A stretch of 64,000 nt of DNA from Lyophyllum atratum (taxonomy: Eukaryota > Basidiomycota > Agaricomycetes > Agaricales > Lyophyllaceae), in contig JACGCN010000016.1 in assembly GCA_014905825.1 (NCBI GenBank), forward strand, positions 806,001 through 870,000, in the 5' to 3' direction. The number at the start of each line of letters is the position of its first letter. Positions within the stretch are counted from its first letter, which is position 1. Below the pieces are notes generated by a model. The model worked only from the letters and a program-made list of their open reading frames with translations. It did not search any database and had not been told where the DNA came from. The translations under genes and the position numbers were made by a program. Shown piece after piece: positions 37,689 through 48,544 of this stretch.

Positions 37689-40600
37689 TCAATGGACAGG
37701 TCGCTGAGTGACGCTATTATTTAAGGTGGACCCGTCCATCATTGGTATCTCCTCGACGTCCCCAGCCTGGGTATTGATTTTAGGAAGCGTCCTAGATTTG
37801 TGGTCTGTTACTAGCTCGCTTGGCAGAAGGACTGCGCGATCAACAGCCACAGGTAACCCTCGATGACGTCCACGTATCCTGGTGCCGAAGGTAAATGAAA
37901 AGCGCGGAGACAGAGAGACAGATAGATGCGCTCACATGATGATAATAATGACGATTCTTGATAAGGGACTCATCGTCCCCACGAGAGAGTAATTGTCCTA
38001 CACGAAAAAATCGTTGAAAAGGACCCATAAGACGCGATAAGGAAGTACTCACGTCAGGGAATCCAAGACTCATTCCAACGCCAGCAAAGGCCGAGACCAG
38101 TTCGAAAATGAGAGGAAACATGCTGAAATACGGCTTGTCTGGGTTCATGATGTTGCCGCGCTCTATGATGGCTACAGCGAAGATACCCCACACGAGCCAC
38201 CATATATCTAACCAGTCAGGGCGCCGAATGAGTGGATGGATGGGGAATTAACATGGCTCTACATACCAATAGAAATCTGCTGGCGCAAGTGCCAGCCGAG
38301 ATAGCGACCCACGCCCTCGCGCAGCTCAAGTGCTCCAAGGTTATCTTGCAGTTCGCCCTCTTCTGATTCGAAGATACCAAGGGATTGTTCCTCGTACCTG
38401 GATTGAACTGAATGAGAAATCATGCGGTTTGGAGACTTGATAAACTTACACGTTAGTTGCCCTGATACACATCGCTACCTATAAAATAAATATCAGAAAC
38501 TATGGTTCCGAACTGGCGAACCAGGGGGCGACTAACAGGATAAACCTATAAGTAGAGACACATTAGAAAGGGCAAATATTGAGCATCGGAGAACTGACCG
38601 CAATATACATCAGGACGATGTAGAGGAATCTGTAATAATAGGGTCATTTGGCGTCATCGTAGGGAAGGAAATGATAGTTACTGCATAGCGGGCGCGAGCG
38701 CTCCAATGACGACAATGGTGAGTCCGGATGCGCGGACGGCGATACCTTGAAACAGTCCCACGACGACTCGTGCTCCCATGGGTAGTTGTGTCAGAACAGG
38801 AAGACCTAGATCTGTAAGCGAGGTTCAGTCGTAAGCTAAGACTCGAGGTCGAGAAGTAAACTGACTAAGGATCCCAAATGCCGACCATTCTACTGCGCTG
38901 TTCAATTCAGAGTGTCGTTTAGTGATGTGTAACATCGGTGGTAAGTAGAGATGTACCTCAGGCAACATAGAACGATACATAAAAACCACGTTTGAGCGCT
39001 AGGGAATCTTTAACGGTTTGAGTGTTGATAGATAGAAAGTCGATGGATAAGAAGCACATACAGGTATAGATAGCATCTGTGAGAACGCATATTAGTGCCT
39101 CAGGGTCATTTACATGAAAATAAGCGCATGCCTTCGAGGATGCTCTAGGAGAAACCTCAACGTTTGGTCCAACTCGGAGTCCTTTGCTGTAAACAGCGAT
39201 CCTAACCATCTAAAAGCATTTGAGTGGCCTGTCTGAGTAAGGACACGTCTTACACGCACATGATAAAGCGCAAGCTGATGCAGAATTGTCAGTGATTGGT
39301 AATAGGTTGAGGAATATGGACTAACATTATAGGCTGTGCATGATTGCCCGCCAGAAGGGTGAACATAATTCCAACTAGGCCATCGCGTTTAGAATACGAA
39401 TCACGTAGAACAGATGAATGAAATTCACAAATCATGGGGTATGCCTCTTGGAACGGAAGCATTGCTCTGTCATACTTACGTCGGAAACCGAACTGAGATG
39501 TGTTGAATATTTCTTACGTATCGACCAAGTCAAGACCCGTGCCAGAGTAGGCTGACATGGTTAGGAATAGGGCGAACCTAAAGCACAAGTCAATCTAGCA
39601 TAACACTAAGGCTGAATAACATTCTGAACGTACCACGGTTTTGATACAAGACGCGGTTGGGCCTCGAAGACATGATTATACTTCTTTGTAGATGCTAACC
39701 ATGGCGCAAAGATAAGGAAGGAGATCAGCTGCACAACAACAAAATACTGTGACAAAATAAAGAGTTAAATCAACCTGCTCCGCGCATCACGACCGAGGCA
39801 CTCACGATGGGTATGAGATAGCAAAGCAGGTTCACAGCACGGTATTCCACACCACCAATCTCCTCCAGTTCCGTCTCGGACAGGGTCTCAGTGCGGAAAT
39901 TGGAGTTCCTGCCGCTTCTGATGCTGCTTCCGTTCATGTCAAGCGTCGTCGTAGACGGCAGGGTCATCGACCGCTCCAGTTTGCGATACGTCGAAGGAGC
40001 GAAACGTTTGGCGATTTTCTGGACAACCTGGAACGGTCCAGGGAAACCGCCAAATCCCTGGTATTTCTCCTCGATCCCGGGGAGACGCGAGGTAAAGGGT
40101 CCGTGCTGCATGCTCGTCAGTGTCATCCCTCGTTTCCGAAGGGATTGGGTTGGATCTGAAATAGGGTGGTCGGAACTGCTGATAGGAAGTCAGAGCCTAA
40201 AGCCTTACCTTGAAAAGTCAAGACGCGTCGTTGGCGAATGCTATCCATAGATACGGGACTCATAGCTTCTTGCCAGGGATTGTATTGAGAGATGGAAGAG
40301 TCAGTAGGAAGATCGACGTCTAGGCTCTTCGGCGAGGAAGAAACAACTCCTCTGTCGAAGAAAGGATAACCATCTGAGGGGGGCTCTTTTTCAATCTGTG
40401 GGTCGGTATTAGATACAGTGGCTTTTCGAGATGGGTGCGGGGTTGATTTTGGTGTTGGACCGGTAATCTCTATGTCGGGACCTGCGCCCATTTGTTGGCT
40501 GTGTCTGCGGAGGTCCCGAGGTGATGAAATGCCGCCTGCGATTGCAATCTCTTGCCGTGTGGGTAGTCGTCGGTTCCAATATACATAAGTGCACTTGGTT

Positions 40601-41070
40601 CGAATGTAATACCTGCTGCACGTCAGGAAAACATCCAGCATCGAATAATTGACGCCTCACCGCCGAGTGAGCACCATGATCCAAGAAACGGTGGTTTGAG
40701 TGCCCTGACAGGTAAGTTATCTTCCCTGTGCAGGTCAAGGTCAAAGTCAACTCACGAATGCCATTAGAAGCCACAGTTGAACTTGTTGAAATGGTGTGAG
40801 GGTTGACAGGTTGCGTGTCGCGAGACCAGTGCCAGTCATTGCCGAGTAGCAGAGGAATAACGAATCAAGGAATTTGATCTTGAAGCGGCCGTTACACGCG
40901 TAAAAAATTCCGGACATGACAAGTGGGATGAGCACGAATGCGGTGAGATGGAGCCGGAAGAATGTACACTGTTGGTATACCCAATCCCAACCTCGAGGGC
41001 TCTCCGTCACCTGTGGATTTGGAGGATTGGGTTTCGTGTCAGGTTTCTCCTCATCGAATGGCAAGGCCAT
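37689..41070 (-). CDS. TRK1: High-affinity potassium transporter Trk1
   Basis: Plasma-membrane K+ uptake protein of the Trk/Ktr/HKT superfamily, built of four membrane-pore-membrane repeats. It starts MALPFDEEK, then TFFRLHLTAFVLIPLVMSGI. The selectivity-loop segments are visible: YSAMTGTGLAT (loop 1), MSAYSGTGLDLVDT (loop 2), TLLAGNHA (loop 3) and FELVSAFAGVGMSLGFP (loop 4), each with its conserved glycine or equivalent. A large hydrophilic cytosolic loop after the first repeat (about 40640-39800) is Ser/Pro-rich and probably a phosphorylation region, as in yeast Trk1. The C-terminus (VRGRHRGLPVAVDRAVLLP) is the usual Trk ending. Many short introns interrupt the second half. Exon borders there were not all resolved, so the residue count is not given. 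Confidence 0.93.
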
Positions 41071-41834
41071 GGCCGAACGAGCTCCGTAGACGAGGCACAA
41101 GTGGCAAAGGGTGTAGCTGGACTAAAGGGTGCTGGTGAAGGAGTATGGTGAGGTGTGGTGAGGACGTTGGCAAAATGGTTCCGCCTCCAGGAGTGTTTAT
41201 TTAAAGACCGGTCTATTTGAATGACTGAATTAGTAGCCGAACACAAGGCCATGGCCACCTCGATCGCGAGGCCATGGCCACCTCAATGACTGGTGCACAG
41301 CGACCATTGTCGATTATTACTATTGTCCCTGCAGCTAGTCGGGTATTCCATTTCAGGAGTACATCGGGGTCAGTTAGGGTCAGTTATCACGACTGGATTA
41401 AATGGTGCGTATATTGGTGAACTCTGTGTACGATGCAAGCTTGCAATTTTTTAGACTCTCTTCAAACACCCGATCCCCGCAGAAGATGCACTGTCCATGC
41501 GTTGCTTGGACCCGACGCGCTGGTTTGGCGTAGGCCCGGGCATCATGGCAGTGCTTGTTGTCTTGGCTGCGTATTACGTAAGAACGGCGATGAGCGCTGT
41601 ATTGAACGGTGGCAAGGCTTGAGTTGAGGACTATCCAAGACTTTGTGTTCAGCTCTCTCTGACCTGGGTTACCAGGCCGTTCACTCTTTCTTTCCTCGTT
41701 TTCTCCATTTCCGCAGGTCTGTGTCAGGGGCTGCATACACAGCTATAGACTGACTAACGCCAAGCCCGGATATCCTCAAACATATACCTACCCACAATCA
41801 GGGCGGTCTTTTCTTAGTCTTTTCTTCCTCTACC
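41071..41834. promoter_or_regulatory. Shared upstream region of TRK1 and the ADAM gene
   Basis: A 764-bp gap between divergent start codons. It contains two copies of a 16-bp element with a GGCCATGGCC palindrome core, 41246-41261 and 41269-41284, about 175-215 bp upstream of the TRK1 start. A 112-residue minus-strand frame near the ADAM side has no support. Confidence 0.55.
41246..41284. repeat. Direct repeat of a palindrome-bearing 16-mer
   Basis: AGGCCATGGCCACCTC occurs twice, 23 bp start to start, with CGATCGCG between. Each copy includes the self-complementary GGCCATGGCC. Position in the TRK1/ADAM divergent promoter suggests tandem protein-binding sites. Confidence 0.8.
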
Positions 41835-44800
41835 ATGAGGGCCTTCACTCGAATAATTTCGCTGGTCGTTATCCTTGTGTTCTCATGGTCCCCAGGATAT
41901 GTGCATGGTAACATCTTTTTCGGTCCCTGATCTCCTTCCACAATCTCATATGATGATGTAGCTCATAGCGCCCCCGCCAGACCCTTGAAGCGTTTTGTCT
42001 ACCCTTCCACGCTTGCTCTTGAAATTCTACCTAGACAGGCTCCGCAATCCTCTTCCAGCCTACCGTTCAGCAAGCGTCTAGCAACTCCTGCAAGTACCCT
42101 TCGCCATGATGATACTTTCCGCCTCACGATATCTGCTTTCGACGAAACTTATTACTTGCACTTACGCCCCAACGATAACCTCATACATCCTGCAGCGCGC
42201 GTTAATTACTATTCCACCGACCCCTCTGGTCATTCATACGTGACCCACTCAGAGCCCCTTCTTCGTGAATCTGTCAAAGCCTACTGGGGCGAGGTAATCG
42301 CTGCCGCCCATACCGATGACCGCATGCGAGAAGATGCCGCAGGCGCTGTTCCCATGCCCCATCCATCCGAACTCGGATGGGTACGCATCATGGTCCACTA
42401 CCAGGGCGATATGGAACGAGGCATCCCGCCCGAGTTCGAGGGCGCTTTCTCTGTTCATGGGATCACTCACCACATCATGACCAAAGACAACTATCTCCGC
42501 ACTAAGAATGAGCTTGACCCCGACGTCTCTCAGCCCTTGGACGATGCTGACTCTTCCCTCATCATCTGGCGGGAATCCGATGTTATGACTGCGGAGGAGG
42601 AACGTGTTGCCAAGAGGGAAATTGCGCAGTCTAACCATCAGGCCCCCGCACGATCATGTGGCCACGACCGACTGAGATACAACACAGATCCTTTGCAGAA
42701 TCCCATCCTACAGAAGCCTCTCATTTCCGAGTCCTGGTTCAATAATCCTCTGGGCCTCTTCCAGAATGAGACCAAGCAGCGTAGGGATGATGTTAGCAAT
42801 GGAAATGGAGGAATGGGAACAAAGTCAGTTTGATTTGACTTCAACGTCGAATGGTTTGCCTTATACCTTAATCTAGCTTCATCAACAATATTGGTTCCCC
42901 TGACGGTTGCCCACTAACGCAGAAAGTGGTAAGTTTGAAGACGAACCGTCCCGCGTTCGAACGTCTCTTACTTCCCACAGCTCTTTATGGGTGTAGCTGC
43001 AGATTGTAACTATGTCTCTAAATATGGTGCGCAAGACAATGCCACCAGACAGATCTTGACGACCTGGAACTCTGCCAGCGCTCTTTACAAGGTTCGGGAC
43101 TACCACTCCCCTTCTGCCTTATGTCATCCTGACCCAATATCACTAGTCCACCTTCAACGTCAGCCTCGGTATCATCGAGGTTCAGGTACAAGGTCCAAGG
43201 TAGCTTTCAACCCCTTTTCTGCATTTTCAGCATCTGAGAAATATTTCAGCTGTCCAGCAGCTACAGATCCAGCCATTCCATGGAACATTCCCTGCAGTGG
43301 TGCGGAGCTGGATGCACGTTTATCGCTGTTCTCACAGTGGAGGGGGGATAAAGGCGATGACGGTGTCGGCCTTTGGCATCTGATGAGCGGATGTCCTACT
43401 GGATCCGAAGTTGGTATTGCATGGCTAGCTACCTTGTACGTTGCCGTCCACGAGCTTCGTCAATTTCCGCTCAACTTTCGATAGATGCCAGCAAGAGGCG
43501 ACGGGAAATGCCCCCTCGGTCGTATCCGGCGCGGCCGTATCAACAGCAGGTCGTACCGAGTGGCAGGTCGTCGCACATGAAATTGGCCACAATTTTGGCG
43601 CGATCGTACGTGATTTCAGACTTCATTGTATCCGAGTTCTAACACGGCGTCCTCCCAATGAATAGCACGATGTAAGTTCCAAGCTGCTTCTTTGCCATGG
43701 TTCTCCTCTCACACGTTCATCAGTGCGCAGATGGGTGCAATTCAGCCGATGCGTGTTGTCCGTTGAGTGGCACTGGAACATGCGATGCCAAGGCCCAGTT
43801 CATCATGAGCCCAGTCGCTCAGCCTGGAGAAAAAATATTCTCTCCCTGCAGTCTCGGGAACATCTGTAAGCTGACCTCCTATTGGCCCATGGTCTCTATT
43901 AACAGTACACTCTGTAGGTTCAGTGATGAAAGGCGTCGCAGGCGGACGCACCAACACCACATGTCTGGTTGACCCAGACCCAACACGGCAAACAATCTCG
44001 CTCCAGATGTGCGGTAACGGGATTGTCGAGAAGGGCGAGGATTGCGACCCCGGGAAGGGCGTGAATTCCACCTGTTGTGATACGGAGACATGCAAGTTCA
44101 AAAATAACGCCGTTTGTGACCCGGAGAGCAGCCCATGCTGCAACGCCCAGTGTTCCTTCGCACCGGCTACGCAAATCTGCCGGCCGTCCAGAGATGCTAG
44201 CTGCGACTCAGCGGAAATGTGCACAGGCAATTCATCTTCGTGCCCGGCGGATGTAGTTACGCCTAATGGTATTTATCGATGTCTCCATGTTGCCCTAAGA
44301 ATCGGCGAAACTCACATGTTAACTTCTTATCAGGTCAGAGCTGTGGGAGTGGTGACCTTAAATGTGCCAGTGGGCAGTGCACTTCAATTGCTCGTACGTG
44401 TCATATCGCGAAATGCTGGTACACCCGCTTGCAACCCGTAGCCTGACTCCCGATGTTTTTGTAGTTCAATGCCAGACCATTGGTGCGTCGATGGGGCTCA
44501 AGCAGGCCTGCCCCAATCGCAACGACAATAGCTGCCAGGTTTCTTGCCAAGACCCTAAAAGATCCAATCAGTGCATACTTCTAACATCCCTTCTTATCGA
44601 TGGCTCAACCTGTGGTGCGCATAGTTGATTATCTCCACTTATACATCTTTTCTCACCGCGTTGCCCTTTTCCGATACAGGCTACGGAGGAACTTGCGCGG
44701 CCGGCAAGTGCCAAGCAGCTAGCTTCCTCGACACAGCAAAGGTAAACACATCCACTTGGCGTTGTCCACGTCTAATCTATGCTAACTTGGCTTTAAAATT

Positions 44801-45309
44801 AAACTAGGCGTGGTATACCCAGAATCTGCAGATCGCTATACCCGTGACCATCGTCGCCGGGCTCATTACACTTCTTATTCTATGGGGAATTGCTAGAGGT
44901 CGGTTTCATTTGCTCTTGTAACGCGCCGCCCTGACGGTTTTATTTCTCTCTTTTCCCATCGCATAAAGCTATCGCGCGGTGTTGTGGATACCGTAAACCA
45001 GCCGCAGTTAGTCGGACTTCAGACCCGGCACTTGCTAGGACCCAGCACCAACGGATCGAAAGCTACGACAGGAATGGCGGCTATCCCACAGCGCCACCGA
45101 CCTTCCTGCCTCCTGGGACGCCTTCGTTCTTACAGCCAGCGAAGTATACTTACCAATCGCATTCTACTCCTTCATATCCTGATGTGCCTAGCGCTTCCTA
45201 CAGCCGTGTACCACCTGAACAGCAATACCCGCAATACCCGCAAGGTGGTGGAGGACGTGGTAATAATCACGGGAACTGGGTGGACGAGTCTACCTATAAT
45301 GGCCGATGA
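41835..45309 (+). CDS. Membrane-anchored ADAM metalloprotease
   Basis: Zinc endopeptidase of the M12B (adamalysin) family, type I membrane protein. Signal peptide MRAFTRIISLVVILVFSW is followed by a prodomain of about 270 residues. The catalytic domain includes LFMGVAADCNYV, VGLWHLMSGCPTGSEVGIAW and the zinc site HEIGHNFGAIHDC with catalytic Glu, then the Met-turn FIMSP. The third zinc-ligand His and following Asp come from a 6-nt exon (43666-43671). A disintegrin domain follows (CGNGIVEKGEDCDPG, then many cysteines), then a Cys-rich part, one membrane helix (IAIPVTIVAGLITLLILWG) and a Pro/Tyr-rich cytoplasmic tail. Exons are many and short. Fungal ADAMs are known; the substrate cannot be inferred. 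All catalytic residues are present. Confidence 0.92.
43666..43671 (+). other. 6-nt micro-exon in the ADAM gene (His-Asp)
   Basis: CACGAT is flanked by an AATAG acceptor and a GTAAGT donor, in phase 0, between introns 43606-43665 and 43672-43723. Including it completes the zinc motif HExxHxxGxxHD. Skipping it would keep frame but delete the third zinc ligand. Confidence 0.85.
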
Positions 45310-46108
45310 TATGAGTTTTGGAATCGTCGCTTTCATCGTTTACGCAGCATATGTATATCTGGATTGCATTCGTCGTGTTTGGTTTATTTAATGATTTGTA
45401 CCACGGACTTCACATATACTATCCATGCATCACATCTTAGACAATCTGCCTGAGCATGAAAAATAAGGTGACCCTTCCGGAGGATAATCGGTGGCTCCGC
45501 TCTAGAGAGAGCCTAACTCGGGATGATCTGACACAGTTTCCGGCTTTGAGGATCTACTTGAAGTAAACACTAAACCACCGATCAAAGGGCACTGTACCCT
45601 GATTCTTACGAGCTATGTACTATCAGTAGGGAGCTAAGCTACATATATTCCTGTGTCGGCGAATACGAAGAGCCCTTTGGGATGATCGGCGTCAATCAAT
45701 AAGTCTATGGAACACCGGTGCCAATCACTCAGACTGGTCAAATTATTTGACAGTGCCTGCCTTCCTGATTGTCATGCCCTCATTTCCCTTCCTTCCCCAA
45801 TCATCTTATAGCGTTTTGATCATGTCGTTTCAGTACTTTGAATGGGTTCATCCAGCAGCCTCCACGATCAGAAGCGCTCATTGACCAAGAAAAAGCTGTG
45901 TGATCCTGATCCAGGGGATCACTGAGAACAGTTAGAAGGAACACTCTAGCAGATCAGTCGTCGCAATTTGCGAGACTCCCGGCATAGCCTTCTCATAACG
46001 GACAGAGACTTGATAAGCATAGAGAACATTGCACTTGCATACTTAGAATGTTGGTGGCGGATTCGAAGGTCTTCTCTTGATCAAAGATCCAAGACCATCG
46101 TGAGTCGC
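45310..46108. other. Intergenic, 0.8 kb
   Basis: The 3' flank of the ADAM gene and following sequence. No coding frame or repeat of note was seen. Confidence 0.55.
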
Positions 46109-46611
46109 TCATGTGCTGCTCCGCGCAGCAGTTAACTTGTCTAGTGCAAGCCCTTGGCTCTGATAGTTTGGCCATCGACTGACCGACAGCGGCGCGACAC
46201 GTCGAGGTTGGACGTACTTAGAACGGCCTATAAATAGCCCTGCCAAGAACAAGATACAGAAGCTATCGATGATCAGGAGGGTGGGAGGGACGGAAGCCCA
46301 CAATGCCAAAGTCACAGCAGCCGCGTGAGCGTAGATCCTCGTCTGCTCGATAGTGGGTGGCATGGGAGAAGTACTGCACAATCCAGTAATATGGAAGCAG
46401 TTCCTGATTCCGATTTCACTGCTTCGTCTTCTTTGCCTACGCAGGCAAGTGGCGTGGTCTTGCCTGAGGGGTTTGGGCTATAGGACATGGGAACTGTGCA
46501 TGATGGCTTCTGCGATCGCGCAGTATAGTTCCATACATAGCTATCATCATAAGGGTGCCCAGAACTGTTGGGACGCTCATATCCACGACTCTGGGTGCTG
46601 CTCCTCTGCAT
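46109..46611 (-). CDS. Putative membrane-protein fragment
   Basis: Two hydrophobic stretches on the minus strand look like exons of one small membrane protein: SVPTVLGTLMMIAMYGTIL (about 46590-46530) and WASVPPTLLIIDSFCILFLA (about 46290-46230). The second exon ends RSK before a good GTACGT donor at about 46215. Charged residues flank both stretches as in membrane helices. The joins between the pieces and the true start and stop were not resolved, and no family was recognised. It may be a relic. Confidence 0.3.
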
Positions 46612-47261
46612 GTCCGATCAGAATGCATTGCCTTCCAGGCTCTATGCACATCAGTGTGGGTCAGGGCTGGGGGTGGCCCGAAACTTGAAAGCAGTGGAGG
46701 ATGTCTTAAAGGGCATGGTTTGGGCATGGTCGGCCCAGGGGTTTGGCCAATTTGAACGCCGGACGTCAGATCGTGATCTCAGTTCCAAGACTGAGATCAT
46801 AATTGCGCACATGGGTGACGCCTCAAGGGGGTCCAGGGCGCGGTTCGGGTCTGAGAGAATGTATTTTGGGGGTTGCCGCAGGGCGAATGAGCGTTAAAGC
46901 CGCAACCTTATTTCATTCGTGGATGGAGTTAACTTACATCTGGGCGATATGATGTGATCCTGGCGATAGGAACTTGCCATCCAGGTTCAGCACAGCACTT
47001 GATCAGCTGGGAGGTGACCGGTGGAAGGCGACGTGCGAATTTGGCGTCAAGTCGATATGACCAGAAATGCTGATTGGATCAGGATCGCGACATGTTATAG
47101 GAGAGTTAGCTTGGTGACTAGGCGAAATTTGTACAGACGTTCCCGAGCAACTGAATCTAGATAGAGTCCACGGGAGAGCAGAACAGCCACACCTGATATT
47201 CTTGATATCCTCTGGTACCAAGTAAATGTCAACTGAATTGAAAAGGCGTTCACAACGTGGC
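46612..47261. other. Intergenic with a strong hairpin
   Basis: No gene recognised. A perfect 10-bp inverted repeat lies at 46774-46799. The right end is the 3' flank of ClpP. Confidence 0.55.
46774..46799. repeat. Perfect 10-bp inverted repeat with 6-nt loop
   Basis: TGATCTCAGT and ACTGAGATCA flank TCCAAG. The stem is perfect and not embedded in coding sequence; its role is unknown. Confidence 0.85.
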
Positions 47262-48427
47262 TACGTATCCGCTTTCGGCCGTTTCTCCAGGATGCCATCG
47301 ACAATGCCGAAATTCATAGCTTCCTGCGCTGATTATTCGGTCAGTACACACCGTTCTCACTGGAAAGATATATGAAAAGGAAGAATAGACACACCGGTCA
47401 TATAGTAGTCTCGTTCTAGCGCTCTCTCTGCAAGCAACCAAGCCCGACTCAGTCGTCAATTCTCAGATGCAAGTGCCGTAAGGACGTACCAAATCGTGCG
47501 AGCCCATCGGCCTCATTCTCGCCTTCGTTGGAACAATGCCGCTGGTATATACCGGTGAGAAGCTGCCTTACACGGAGGATCTCTCTGGCGTGTATGGCGA
47601 TATCGGACGCTTGCCCCGACGCACCACCGGAAGGTTCTGTGACATACCCGGTCATGGTTGTCAGTGCCATTGACATGAGAATGTGGTAGTGTTAACACAT
47701 GGAGCTTACGGTGAATCATGATACTGGCATTTGGAAGACAGTGTCGTTTTCCTTTTTCACCACCCGCAAGAAGTACTGATCCCATGGACGCGGCGAGTCC
47801 TAGACCGTAGGTGTGAATCGGGGAAGAAACATACTACACGAACAGAAGTCAGTGGCTGAACAGATGTCCTCGTGATAATGTCTTGTCCACCTGCATCTGA
47901 GAAGTTCAGGTTTTCTCTGCATAACACGGAATATTGTTCGGAACTCACTGTGTCATAAATTGCCAAACCGGCGGTCACACTTCCACCCGGCGAATTAATG
48001 TAGAGATGGATAGGTTTTGATGTCTCCTCTGCTTCCAAAAAGAGAAGCTGAGCGACAATTAGGGTAGAGTCTGTGTCACGTATCTGTATAAGACAGGTGA
48101 GGCGGATGTCGACCTATTGAGTGGGGTACGAACGTACTGGACCATGGAGCATGATAACGCGTTCGCGAAGGAGTCGCGAGAAGATGTCATACGAACGTTC
48201 ACCCCTACCCTACCAGCTAAACATGAGAGGTATCCAGCGTGACGTGCTAAAAAGATGTTCACAGTTTGTTCGATGACTATTGGCACGAGATTTGCGGACG
48301 GTGGGGTGGCCCATTGATCTTGAATTTCTTGCAGAGACTGGCCCGCTAGTGGGTGAAAACGACGCTTTTGCAGCCGTACAGCAGACGTGCGTATTGAGGG
48401 GGCGACGGAGCGGAGGAGAGAGGCCAT
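47262..48427 (-). CDS. clpP: Mitochondrial ATP-dependent protease proteolytic subunit ClpP
   Basis: Serine peptidase forming a 14-mer that degrades proteins in the mitochondrial matrix. The start [12 protein letters not shown] opens an Arg/Ser-rich import sequence; the mature part begins near [20 protein letters not shown]. Substrate-channel strands [20 protein letters not shown] are followed by the catalytic Ser in AASMGSVLL and the catalytic His in NASIMIH. The acidic residue of the triad is expected in the [10 protein letters not shown] to YQRHC region and after. The C-terminus is [16 protein letters not shown] 6-nt micro-exon (47896-47891, Met-Gln) is needed to give YDTMQYV. The residue before AASMG is Leu (GLGLAASMG), where many ClpPs have Gln. 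About eight exons in total. Confidence 0.94.
47891..47896 (-). other. 6-nt micro-exon in clpP (Met-Gln)
   Basis: ATGCAG lies between a CTTCTCAG acceptor and a GTGGAC donor, in phase 0. The flanking introns are 47897-47948 and 47834-47890. It restores the conserved ClpP sequence YDTMQYV. Confidence 0.82.
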
Positions 48428-48544
48428 TTTGTGATGGTACTCGCAAGAGCACGTTTTTGAAATTAGCCGACGCGTCAACAAACCCAACTTTTGCCGGGCC
48501 ATTCCTGGCCACACGCCGCCACCACCGCCCACCCTGCGCTCATC
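48428..48544. promoter_or_regulatory. 117-bp bidirectional promoter between clpP and BRL1
   Basis: The start codons of the two divergent genes are only 117 bp apart, so both leaders and both core promoters share this segment. GC-rich; no TATA-like box was seen. Confidence 0.6.

Noticed and set aside
40594..40606. GGTTCGAAT sequence suggestive of a tRNA T-loop
   Set aside because: It lies inside TRK1 coding sequence and no cloverleaf arms could be folded around it.
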